Shown: positions 22,109-30,583 of the stretch, one piece after another | Layout of the letters: every line of letters begins with the position of its first letter | How positions within the stretch are numbered: position 1 is the first letter of the stretch | Assembly: GCA_035578905.1 (NCBI GenBank) | Contig: JAQJVL010000047.1 | Coordinates: 719,111-783,110, forward strand | DNA from: Stictocephala bisonia | Lineage: Eukaryota > Arthropoda > Insecta > Hemiptera > Membracidae | DNA length: 64,000 bases | Direction: 5' to 3' | Program-made: the position numbers and the translations under genes | Notes under the pieces: generated by a model | What the model saw: the letters and a program-made list of their open reading frames with translations, nothing else | Database searches by the model: none | What the model was told of the DNA's origin: nothing

Positions 22109-22691
22109 ATGGAGCCGTTAGGCGAGCTTCTCACGTTACCTTCATTGATCGAACCGATAAATATGTTGAATGGTATTTTTTTAAACATGTTTTTTTTCCT
22201 AAATGAAAATTGTTCAAAATCAATTATCGTTGGAATTTTTAAAAATCGAGACTACAGTCTTGGTGTAATGTTCAAGGGTAGACATGACTATGTGTTCTGG
22301 TCATTTGATGTTTTTAATCAATTTTGTGTAAATGTTAATAACATTTCTAAAGCTCTAACAGATAATAATAAATTTTATTTGGAAATTAACGAAAAGGAAG
22401 TTGTTAAAGTTTTATCGATTTTTGGAGCACCGCATGTTTTTCTCGGGAATATAACACAATCCGAGCGAGCGAGCTCAGTCTCAGTACCCAGGTAGCACTT
22501 TGACGCTTAATTCAGATGAGTGGGTGCAGTTTATCTCCAACCTTCCGTTAATACAGTTGGAATTGAAAGAGTTGTTTTATGAGGAAGACATTATAAAACA
22601 ATATCTCTGTGGAGGATTCCAAAGTCCATCCCCACACATTTTCAATAGATTAACTTGCGAAATTAATAGAGTTAATGGTTGCAGTAGTTGA
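22109..22691 (+). pseudogene. Polinton small gene B, paralogue of gene A, frame broken
   Basis: Starts MEPLGELLTLPS at 22109. The frame runs to 22495 and is continued in another frame at 22500-22691 (TLNSDEWVQFISNLP, then LELKELFYEEDIIKQYL). A GAGCGAGCGAGC run near 22465 is the likely site of the slip. It matches gene A in order and spacing: start, VGIF..GVMF strand block, then the xxDEW/KVEW helix. Tandem duplication within the element is the simple reading. Function is unknown; a PC4-like single-strand-binding role is only a guess. Confidence 0.5.
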
Positions 22692-22808
22692 GTTTCAAGC
22701 CTTTCTTTACTAACAATAATAACCGTTTTAAAAGAATTGGCAATAAAGTGTGCCTTTAAACTGCACACCAAGAGTATAAAAGGCTGTCTGAACTTTAATT
22801 TGGTCATT

Positions 22809-23186
22809 ATGTCTCTAATCACCATGGAGGACACATGGACTATGCTATCAAAGGAGCCGAAGGCTCCAGTTGGTGTTTTAACCAACAGTTTTATAGTGAA
22901 ATTTGACAGGTACGTTAATTGGGACATACTGTCAGCCCACTATGACTTTTCACAACATATGTTGAGAATTTACCAACATAGGGTAAACTGGGGTTTGATT
23001 TTAAAAAGGATAAAGTTTAAAGAAGATGTACTGAGGGAAATGTCACCAAACTTTGATGTAGATTGTTGGGCAATTATAAGTAGATACCAGTCTTTGTCGG
23101 AACTGTTTATCGAGGAGTTTAAAGACAAAGTGGAATGGGAAGATATTATACTGTATCAAAATGTAAGTGGAGCTTTTTTTCATTAA
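22809..23186 (+). CDS. W-YQxLSE repeat protein, probably truncated
   Basis: About 125 codons from ATG 22809. It contains degenerate repeats of about 20 residues of the form xxVxWxxIxxYQxLSExFIxEF: FDRYVNWDIL, YQHRVNWGLILKR, CWAIISRYQSLSELFIEEF and KDKVEWEDIILYQN. Repeats of this type occur in proteins of large DNA viruses, where they may mediate protein contacts. That is from memory. The repeat pattern is cut off at YQNVSGAFFH, and GTAAGT follows AAAAT at 23159-23166, so the protein may once have continued, possibly across a splice. Its position after genes A and B suggests accessory Polinton cargo. Confidence 0.6.
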   Translation: MSLITMEDTWTMLSKEPKAPVGVLTNSFIVKFDRYVNWDILSAHYDFSQHMLRIYQHRVNWGLILKRIKFKEDVLREMSPNFDVDCWAIISRYQSLSELFIEEFKDKVEWEDIILYQNVSGAFFH

Positions 23187-23222
23187 ACACTATAAAAGTG
23201 TGTGTGAAGTAGATGAGTGAAT

Positions 23223-23394
23223 GTGAGGCCTTATGGCAGGGCTAAACCCCGTAAGTCCAGGGCATGTGAGGCTCTATGGCAGGGCTAAACCCCGTAAGTC
23301 CAGGGCATGTGAGGCTCTATGGCAGGGCTAAACCCCGTAAGTCCAGGGCATGTGAGGCTCTATGGCAGGGCTAAACCCCGTAAGTCCAGGGCCC
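23223..23394. repeat. 43-bp tandem repeat, 4 copies
   Basis: Four almost identical units begin GTGAGGCTCTATGGCAGGGC at 23223, 23266, 23309 and 23352. Each contains GCTAAACCCCGTAAG. The near identity of the copies shows a recent expansion. There is no open frame through the array. Confidence 0.92.
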
Positions 23395-23660
23395 GAATGT
23401 TTGTGGATTAAATAAAATAAATACAAAAAAAGAAAAAAACACAAAAACCTACTGTAAAAAAACAGAATCAAAAAATAATAAAAACAAATTTATAAATAAA
23501 ACCCTTTGTAAGTCTGTACGTCACATTGAAAGGCTTCTCCAAGTAAAGTGATGTCTTTACTTACAGAGGAACCCAAAAAAAATACAAAAATAATACTGGG
23601 AGGTAGCATTTTGTTATGGCGTGGCTATCACCGTAACTTGCGATGGATGGGGCAAGTTAC
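23395..23660. other. Polinton interior without a recognised gene
   Basis: A-rich sequence with no recognised feature. Confidence 0.4.
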
Positions 23661-23771
23661 AATAAACAACCGTTCTCACGGCTAGTGATACTAGGTCTAC
23701 TGGGGAAACTCACTATAATAAAAAAACGCGCTGTGATCAGTACCTCATGGGTAGTGTGGAAACCTGATCAG
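23661..23771 (+). repeat. 110-bp direct repeat, copy 1
   Basis: Begins AATAAACAACCGTTCTCACGG and ends GGAAACCTGATCAG. It matches 27275-27384 over its whole length with about 10 percent difference. It contains the small hairpin CCGT-TCTC-ACGG and paired TGATCAG/CTGATCA words. It is followed by a tRNA-like AACCTTGAGTTCAAGTGG at about 23792. Its role is unknown; both copies lie downstream of genes, so a 3'-end or RNA element is possible. Confidence 0.8.
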
Positions 23772-24646
23772 TTAATAAATAAAAAAATAACCTTGAGTTC
23801 AAGTGGTTCCACTCCATGTTGGATGTGAAGACAGCATGCCTCGAGACTCAGTGAGGGAACCATGACGTCATGGGTGGGGTGAGCGGGGGTGACGTCATGG
23901 GCAAGCAGGGGTGACGTTATGGGTGGGCAGGGGTGACGTTACCTCACTTAAAACTATGTATCAATATTTATGGGGCCCTGAAAAGGATCGTTTGTAGTGT
24001 AGTATACCTTATACTAAGGGTTAGTTATGGGACCATAACCGAGGTATCAGCACTCTATGCTGTTTCTGGGAGGAGTGAGACCTAGGAGGTCCCTATCGTC
24101 CATTTCAAAGCCACAATGCTCACAAATCACTTTGTAACTGGGCAATACCCTTCAGTTTTGCCTTCAGCTTACTTGAGGGTAGTGAGGAATTAAATACTCA
24201 CAGTGAAAGAAAACTGGTTAAATTAAAAACAAACACATCAAAGAGAGATTGAGAATCAGGAAGTGATCCTGTATTATATGGTACAACTTTCTATAAAGAG
24301 GTAAGAAATAATCAAAGGTATGCACCCCTCGATTTGCGTTTCTACAAGACCGTCTGATCAATTGGAAAAGGGGGTTTTTTAATTCTGCAGCCCCTCCACC
24401 GCTGCAGAAAGTGGTGGTCTTCCGACATGTCATGCTAGCTACCACCTCCTAAAAATTAAAAAAAAATTCAAAAAGAAAATTAAGTGACAGAGTGTCACAT
24501 TTAGAATAAAAAAATATTCAATTTCCAACGCCAGGGATCTACCAGGAATCTAGAGTCTGAAGGGATAGGTAGAAATGTTTTCTCCACACATACACCCATA
24601 CCGGATAAGGAGACTTCTTTCACAGTTTTGACATTCCGTTATCAGT
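23772..24646. other. Polinton interior, repeats of GGGGTGACGTCATGGG
   Basis: At 23860-23945 a short tandem of GTGACGTCATGGG/CAGGGGTGACGTTATGGG words carries CRE-like TGACGTCA palindromes. The rest shows no recognised gene. The minus-strand frame at 24218-24445 has no domain. Confidence 0.45.
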
Positions 24647-24914
24647 TCAGGTAATTAATTGATCCAACCACTCTTTCTCGTGCATGGGTCCGTAGATGGC
24701 GGTGCGTAACTGATCTTCATCAAAATAAAAAAAATCGTCTCGCATCTCTCTACAATCCCCACAAAATATCTCACCTCGCCACATAAAGAATCTTATAACC
24801 ATGGTTATACATGTAGCCCGGTGTTCTTCTATTATACTACAACGGACAGTAAAGGGGACTTGTCCGCGTGTAGCCGACAGAATGTCGCCAAGACTATTAA
24901 ACTGGCTCGTGTAT
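24647..24914 (-). CDS. Hypothetical protein or terminal exon
   Basis: An open frame of about 90 codons on the minus strand follows an acceptor-like TCTTACCAG at about 24915. It ends in TGA at 24647. The part RCSIIEEHRATCITMVIRFF then GEIFCGDCREMRDDFFYFDE and YGPMHEKEWLDQLIT looks like real protein: charged, balanced, with a CGDC pair. The upstream extension of the frame is Leu/Tyr/Phe-rich, follows AT content, and is probably intron. I do not recognise the family. No matching first exon was proven, though 25361-25500 on the same strand is a candidate. Confidence 0.35.
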
Positions 24915-25360
24915 CTGGTAAGACATAGTTGGTATAGAGAGAAGAATAAGAATAGAATAAGAATAAGAATATATTTATTTTCTCGAAATATATACATAAA
25001 ATACATATAATTACATTCAAACATAAAAAGGTTTCATCTTAATTCTCTGTTAACAAAATAAAACTTATATTACTAGAACAAAACCTTTCATAAATTACAT
25101 ATTTCAAGAAAATACTAGGACCTCCTAAGGCAATGCCTGTTTTAGAGGTTCCTTCTTTTCAAATAAATCTTAATATGCGCATGAGCCAATAATATTAATT
25201 TAAAATAAAAAATCCCAATTCTTCAAAATATAAACACTAATATAAAAACATAAATAGCTTAAACCTTAACTCTAAATTTAATGTTATCCTAACCCTAACA
25301 GTATAGCTATATAATACAATAATAGGAAACAAAATAAAAACGAAACAATTTATGACTAAC

Positions 25361-25500
25361 CAAATAGCAGGTCTTGGTTTGACTTTGGTCAAAGACCGGG
25401 CGTTTTCCTCAATCCCAAGTATTCGCCGACAAACAAAGTCATGAGTCACATCCCATCCCTTTCCGCCATCTTCCTGCCCTGCCCATAATTAGTAGACACA
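25361..25500 (-). other. Possible exon on the minus strand
   Basis: Minus-strand frame with GKGWDVTHDFVCRRILG and ENARSLTKVKPRPAIW, followed by a donor-like TTTG|GTTAGT. The composition is less AT-rich than the neighbouring DNA. The donor phase does not join cleanly to the frame at 24914, so linkage to that exon is unproven. Confidence 0.2.
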
Positions 25501-26027
25501 CCCAACGTGTCCCATTGTTGTTTGTCCAAGAATTTATTCAGTTAAAAAATAATTGTTAACTTTCCCAAGTCTGCCAAATATGTATACCAAATATGTATAT
25601 AGGGAACCATGGTGCCTGTACCTTTCGTGTGAACTGAACAAGTGTGGATTGAAGCGGACACCTAATCAGGTGAGGTCGCTGCGGTTATCATAAACCATAG
25701 TGCATCTTTGCTATACTTTTGATATAAATAAATGGTGCACTTTGTGTGGGAATGGAACCAATCAAACTTGACCTTTACGTCTGGAGAGGGAGTGAGAGGT
25801 GTCATACTTGCTGCAATTTGATAAAATGCAAGTTGCAATACTGCACAGCATCAGTTCTTCAGTGTACATCTTTGCCACTATGAACTTCATCGTCCTCTCC
25901 ACTGGTAGCCATTGACAGTGATGATGACACCGCACTAGCCAATCTAGTAAGTACAATTCCTTTGTGTGATTTAAATATTAACAAGTTTATTTCGACTGTG
26001 TTACAGTAAATGTGTGTGGATTTTCAG

Positions 26028-26967
26028 ACTCAAACCCATCCACTTCCACCACGACGGTTCCTGAGAGGGAACGAGATCCTTGAAATACTTGACGTACGTA
26101 TTTGTAAAGATGTTTAATTTTCCAAGTATATTAGGTTTTTTAGATTTATTAAGTAGTTTAAATTGTTTCAGAATGATCCAACCCCTCTACAAGAAGTGAC
26201 TGGTCGGACACCACTGACTGAGGTAATTGACGTTATATATTGTTTTCTATAAATTAAAAATCAATAGAATATTACTTTTTAAAATTTTAAATAGCGAATT
26301 CAAATGTTTCAGGAGGAATATGAAGATGCAATTGCCAACCTCTGGGGAGATAGATCATTCATTGTAACTGATCATACCTTCCTAGAAGGACGGCCGGTCT
26401 CCATCACATGGTCCGAGCCGGTTAGCATATTATATTATTGGACTTTACTAAATAAATAATATATAATGAATTAAACAAAAATAAATTTTTTTTATTTTAT
26501 GAAATAATATATAATGAATTAAATAAAATTTTTTTATTTTTTTGAGAATGATGTACCGTCAGATTCAAGTGAAACTACAAGTCACATTGGGGTTAGTTAA
26601 AATTTTTTGAACGAGTTTTTAGTAGTACACATATATAATTTTGTGTTGTAAAAGTGATTATCGTTTTCAGAACTCCGACGATGATGCGTTGGAGTGGACT
26701 TATAGGGAGGCCGATCTAACACCATCGGTCTACATTGATCTGACTTACTCGTTGGTACCTGACTTACCTCAATCGACTTGGTAGGCTATAAAAATATACA
26801 TATTTTTTTTCGAAAAAACTTCTAATCAAACAAATCTTAACACAAATTAATGTTTTTATTTACAGAACGGTGAGCCACAACCGTCGACTAGTCTACAACC
26901 GCAGCCATCGACCAGTTATGCTGTGGATGTTAGTAACATTTTATATTTGCTTTTGTTTATGTGATTC

Positions 26968-27037
<70 letters not shown>

Positions 27038-27255
27038 GGTATTACATTATTTATTTTGTGTTTCAGTGTGAACTAGACGACGAGCCACCGTTAAGCCAGG
27101 CAAGGACTGTGCGATGTGCAGTCTGCCTGGAAAACCTCCCGACGCTACTAATGATTCCCTGCCATCACGTAGTGTGTCCTAGGTGTCGGCCCAGGATCAC
27201 TGCGTGCCACCTCTGCAGGGAGGAAATCATCAGCGTCGAGAGGATTTTCTTCTGA
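26028..27255 (+). CDS. Spliced gene with C-terminal IAP-type RING finger (5' end not found)
   Basis: Seven exons can be chained by consensus splice sites: 26028-26093, 26172-26222, 26313-26420, 26547-26591, 26671-26754, 26866-26928 and 27067-27255. Every internal exon is a multiple of three and every junction is phase 0. The chain gives 201 residues without a stop. The early part is acidic and Ser/Pro-rich. The last exon encodes a C3HC4 RING at the extreme C-terminus (CAVCLENLPTLLMIPCHHVV, then CPRC, CHLC). It ends in VERIFF, like the C-terminal RING of inhibitor-of-apoptosis proteins. It is probably an E3 ubiquitin ligase. No BIR domain is visible upstream. An earlier exon may end at the donor CTA|GTAAGT at 25946. 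Whether it is captured from the host or native to the element is unknown. Confidence 0.7.
26969..27032. repeat. (TG)n microsatellite
   Basis: About 32 dinucleotide repeats inside the last intron of the RING gene. The Cys-Val open frames across it are artefacts. Confidence 0.97.
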
Positions 27256-27274
27256 TTGAGGTGAAATAAGTTAG

Positions 27275-27384
27275 AATAAACAGCCGTTCTCACGGCTAGT
27301 GAGACTAGGCCAATTGGGGAAACTCACTATAAACAAAAACGCGCTGTGATCAGTACCTCATGGGTAGTGTGGAAACCTGATCAG
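27275..27384 (+). repeat. 110-bp direct repeat, copy 2
   Basis: Matches 23661-23771. It starts 20 bp after the stop codon of the RING gene, so it would lie in the 3' untranslated region. About 130 bp not found in copy 1 separate it from the downstream tRNA-like motif. Confidence 0.8.
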
Positions 27385-27517
27385 AGCGCACGCTAGGACA
27401 GTAGTTACACGTTTTGCCACCAGGTGCGCATTTGCACAGAGTGCAATCGAAATTTGTTATTTTTATTGTGGAAATTTGAGTTGTTTAATTGGTCACAATT
27501 CAATCTAATTAAAAAAA

Positions 27518-27554
27518 CAACCTTGTGTCCGAGTGGTTCCGTATCCGACTCACA
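27518..27554 (+). other. tRNA-like 5' half, plus strand
   Basis: CAACCTTGTGTCCGAGTGG followed by TTCCGTATCCGACTCAC has the D-arm and A-box look of a tRNA 5' half. No 3' half with a B box follows. It is similar to the inverted element at 27681-27717. Confidence 0.4.
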
Positions 27555-27560
27555 TGTACT

Positions 27561-27680
27561 TTTCAAACTAGACACTAACCCATAAAGTACCATTTACTAT
27601 TTACTGCGACTTTGAGTCCTTTGTCGTACCTATCTCTACTTCAATTAACGACCCATCTACTTCACACATGACCAACACTG
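27561..27680 (+). pseudogene. Fragment of a polymerase B gene (exonuclease I region)
   Basis: About 120 bp aligns with the polymerase gene at about 16143-16264, including TTTACTGCGACTTTGAGTCC for the exonuclease I motif. The difference is about 25 percent, so it comes from a related element or an old duplication rather than a fresh copy. It is flanked on each side by tRNA-like half sequences facing inward. Confidence 0.75.
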
Positions 27681-27717
27681 AAGTCGGGTACGCTAACCAC
27701 TGGACCACGGAGGGTTG
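27681..27717 (-). other. tRNA-like 5' half, minus strand
   Basis: On the minus strand it reads CAACCCTCCGTGGTCCAGTG then GTTAGCGTACCCGACTT, close to the 5' half of a tRNA of the Glu/Asp/Val type with an A box. No B-box half is adjacent. Together with 27518-27554 it brackets the polymerase fragment. Confidence 0.45.
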
Positions 27718-27727
27718 ATAGCTTTTT

Positions 27728-28480
27728 GTCTAATTTGTTTAATATGTATTTATATTTTGGGAAATTGCTGCTAGGAGCGCTGAGATCACGTCAGCCACAT
27801 AGAGTATATATGAGTAGAGTAACAACGCGCATGCGCGCCCGACCAGCAGACGACGCGTGCATCATAAGCTAAGAGCGTACGAAGGTAGCCAACAGTCGCT
27901 GGAATTACCCGAAGGGAAAGACCGCCATCTTGGATCCGGTTGTCATCTTTTTACATTTATTATAGTTTAAAGTCGGCCATATTGGATGAGGAATTTTTGG
28001 CGGGAATTTTGGGAGGGAAAGACGTCATATTGGACAAAAAAGTGCATTTTATATAGTCTAACATGGAAAAAGTTAGGTTAAGAGTGTATTTTATATAAAG
28101 ACGCCATCTTGGATGAGGGAATTTTAGGGAGGGAATTTTCCCACGGGGTGTGAGTTGTTGCGGGAGGGAAAGACGCCATATTGGACAAAAAAGTGCATTT
28201 TATATAGTCTAACATGGAAAAAGACGCCATATTGGACAAAAAAAGTGCATTTTCTATAGTATAACAAGGTTAACAGTGCATTTTATACAGTATAACATGG
28301 AAAAAGTTAGGTTAAGAGTGTATTTTATATAGTATAACAAGGGAATTTGGAGGGAAATGTGGGAATTTGAGGGGGGGAAGGTTGGTACCACTGCGCCGCC
28401 ATCTTGGAAAAGTCACGTGACCGCTCTCGACCAATCAGAGGCCAGAAAAGTGAGTCTCGCTTCATTAGTTTTATACTACT
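27728..28480. repeat. Right terminal inverted repeat
   Basis: 753 bp, inverted against 14157-14837. It ends outside in TTAGTTTTATACTACT. It is longer than the left TIR because it has additional TATATAGTATAACAAGG-type units near 28190-28330. High similarity outside these units argues for a fairly young insertion or for conversion between the TIRs. Confidence 0.93.
28395..28435. promoter_or_regulatory. Motif cluster at the right end: YY1/Pho, E-box, CCAAT box
   Basis: Mirror image of 14202-14242: GCCGCCATCTT at 28395-28405, CACGTG at 28414-28419 and CCAAT at 28431-28435. The motifs are unchanged although neighbouring bases differ between the TIRs. Confidence 0.5.
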
Positions 28481-28486
28481 AGCCTT
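28481..28486. repeat. Target site duplication of the Polinton, right
   Basis: AGCCTT, identical to 14151-14156. The LINE coding frame continues after it on the minus strand. Confidence 0.95.
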
Positions 28487-29571
28487 ATTTATAACAGATA
28501 TAATGTGTAGATTAAAATTCAAAGTAGGGTCTAAAATCAAGCCTAAATCCTTGAAAATGTATACTCTTTCAAGAGTGCTACCATCGTTCATCAATAGAAT
28601 AATCATTGAAAAGAGATATTTTTTTCCTTATAAATGTCATAACTTTACATTTGCCAATATTAAAACAGATTTTATTTTTAACACTCCATGCTACAATTTC
28701 ATCCAAATCCGCCTGTAATGCTTTAGAGTCCAGCTGGCTATTGACTGTTCTATACAATTTGAGGTCGTCTGCATAAAGTAAAATCTGTGAAGTTTTTACA
28801 CAGTTAACAATATCGTTAATAAATAAATTAAAAAGTACGGGATCCAGATTAGACCCCTGTGGAACCCCTGAAGTCACAACATATTTACCAGAGTTGTACC
28901 CCATGTAAGAGACATATTGACACCTATTACAAAAATAAGAATTAAAAAACTTAACTAAATTAGACGAGAAACCTAAATGATGCATTTTGCTTAACATTAA
29001 ACTATGGTCTACTTTGTCAAAGGCTTTACTAAAATCTGTAAAAATTACATCTAATTGAGAGTTATTATCTAACTGAAGTAATGCATATTCTGTAAAACTT
29101 ATCATATTCGTAACAATAGACTTTTTAGACTGAAAACCATGCTGCTTATCAGTCAGTGATGCAGCCATAAATGACATAATCTTTTTGTAAATTATTATCT
29201 CGAATATTTTGGAAGGAGTTGATTAAACTACTACAGAGCGATAGTTATTAATGAGCTTAGAATTTCCACTCTTAAAAATAGGTGTAACTCGTGTCAATTT
29301 AAAAACATCAGGAAACACATTATTAACTAAACAAATATTACAAATTATACAAAGTGGTTCAACAAATATATCTTTACAACCCTTAAAAATATAGGGTGGA
29401 ATTTTATCCGGGCCAGCAGATCGTTTACCACTAAGCTGTTTAATTGCATCATTCACATCACCTTGACATACTTGATTAATAACTAAGGCTAGGGAAGACA
29501 GGCAAGTTTCAGAGTCAATGACATTATCAGTTAAAGAGGATGGAGTGAAAGTAGATTTAAGAGGGCTCTAA
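28487..29571 (-). pseudogene. CR1/Jockey-like LINE reverse transcriptase, 5' part
   Basis: On the minus strand the frames at 29223-29456, 28578-29177 and 28487-28606 give the linker and reverse transcriptase: KRSAGPDKIPPYIFK; NNYRS; VIFTDFSKAFDKVDHSLML (motif A); SGVPQGSNLDPVLFNLFIND (motif B); and LLYADDLKLYR (catalytic YADD). An in-frame stop follows NNYRSVVV and a frameshift lies near 28595. The 5' end is truncated at about 29571. The coding sequence meets the Polinton after VINKA and resumes on the other side at 14156, so the Polinton split this gene. The same LINE family recurs at 58428-59545. Confidence 0.88.
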
Positions 29572-30057
29572 AGGGAAAGAAAATATAGAAGTCATGCGAC
29601 ACTGGCGAGAGAAGTTGGAACTACGTCCAGGTTTTTTTTAGGCGATGAAGTTTACTCCGCCAGACAGAGTATAATATAGTTCTTTAATAATTTCCTGTAT
29701 AGTAAGTTTTCGTAGTATTTTCAACCGGAAATCCCAATTTATCCTCCCTTCCACTTGCTGCCTCTTCAGTTGGCTACGCCCTACCTTCTCTGTCTGAATA
29801 TATGTTGAGCAGAGAGGCCAATTCTTTTCAACAATTGTCAATTTTCCAGTCAGTACCGGAATTGCTGCTGTATTTTATTTCTTAAAATGTTTTTATGTCA
29901 TTTTGTTTTTGTAAAAAATAGTAATATTTGTTTAGAAAAGTAGACTTTTTACGGCGAAATCAAATTATTCACTGATAAAATTAGGGGCCTACTAAAATAT
30001 TAAGTTTCTACTTGAAACGTTTTCCAAAATCATAATTCTTATTAAAATCTTGTTATT
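29572..30057. other. Intergenic, nothing recognised
   Basis: The minus-strand frame at 29638-29841 has no domain. No repeat boundary is seen besides the LINE truncation point. Confidence 0.4.
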
Positions 30058-30235
30058 CTTAAAACAGATATTTCAACTGTATTTATTTTTAAGGTATACA
30101 AATTTAAACAATCTAAATAGTTACAGGAAAGTATTTTATTGTACTGCGTATCAACTTAATTTCAAAATAAATTTTGAATTCTGATATAGGAGAGTACAAA
30201 ACTAGGGAGCTCCAGCGCTCAACAAACGCTGTTTA
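30058..30235. repeat. Duplicated segment, copy A left part
   Basis: From AGATATTTCAACTG to AACGCTGTTTA this matches 38411-38608 with about 15 percent difference. The match resumes after the Harbinger element at 33565. Copy B therefore preserves the site without the transposon. Confidence 0.85.
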
Positions 30236-30583
30236 GAGCCGCGTTTACACCGGAGCTGACAACATTGCTGCCAGCAAAAGCTGACAACATTTACAAAAAT
30301 CGTACTTTTAATTCCGTCAACATTTGCTGCCAACAATGCTGTCAGCACCGAAAAGTGTTGGCAGCATTTACCCACCAGTAGTCGGTAAAGATCAAAGAAT
30401 GTTGTCCAACATATGCTGGCAGCAATGTTGACGGGACTAAAAGCGACCGTCAACAATGTTGGCAACACTTACCTTAGCGCACGTGGTTGGCCGCCATGTC
30501 GTTCCGACAGCGTCAGTACTCTAGTTGCGACTGTTGATGGTAGTACGTCTGTGTTGTTTGGTGTCCGTGTTTCTCAACTCAAT

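Larger units (their letters stand above)
14157..28480. mobile_element. Polinton (Maverick) element, 14.3 kb, lacking capsid genes
   Basis: The element is defined by long TIRs (14157-14837 and 27728-28480) starting AGTAGTATAAAACTAATG, a 6-bp target duplication AGCCTT, a protein-primed family B DNA polymerase, and a decayed retroviral-type integrase. Those four features together are diagnostic. Polintons usually span 15-20 kb and carry capsid, protease and packaging ATPase genes. None of these was found here, so this copy is reduced. Other cargo includes a pair of paralogous small genes, a protein with W-YQxLSE repeats, and a spliced RING gene. It sits inside a LINE reverse transcriptase gene. 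Confidence 0.93.

Noticed and set aside
23223..23394. CRISPR-like array of 43-bp units
   Set aside because: Units are wholly alike with no spacers.
25762..25956. 64-codon minus-strand frame
   Set aside because: No domain. The plus strand there may hold a donor-ending exon (25946) of the RING gene, which is more plausible.
26870..27076. Open frames rich in Cys-Val
   Set aside because: Produced by the (TG)n microsatellite in the RING gene intron.
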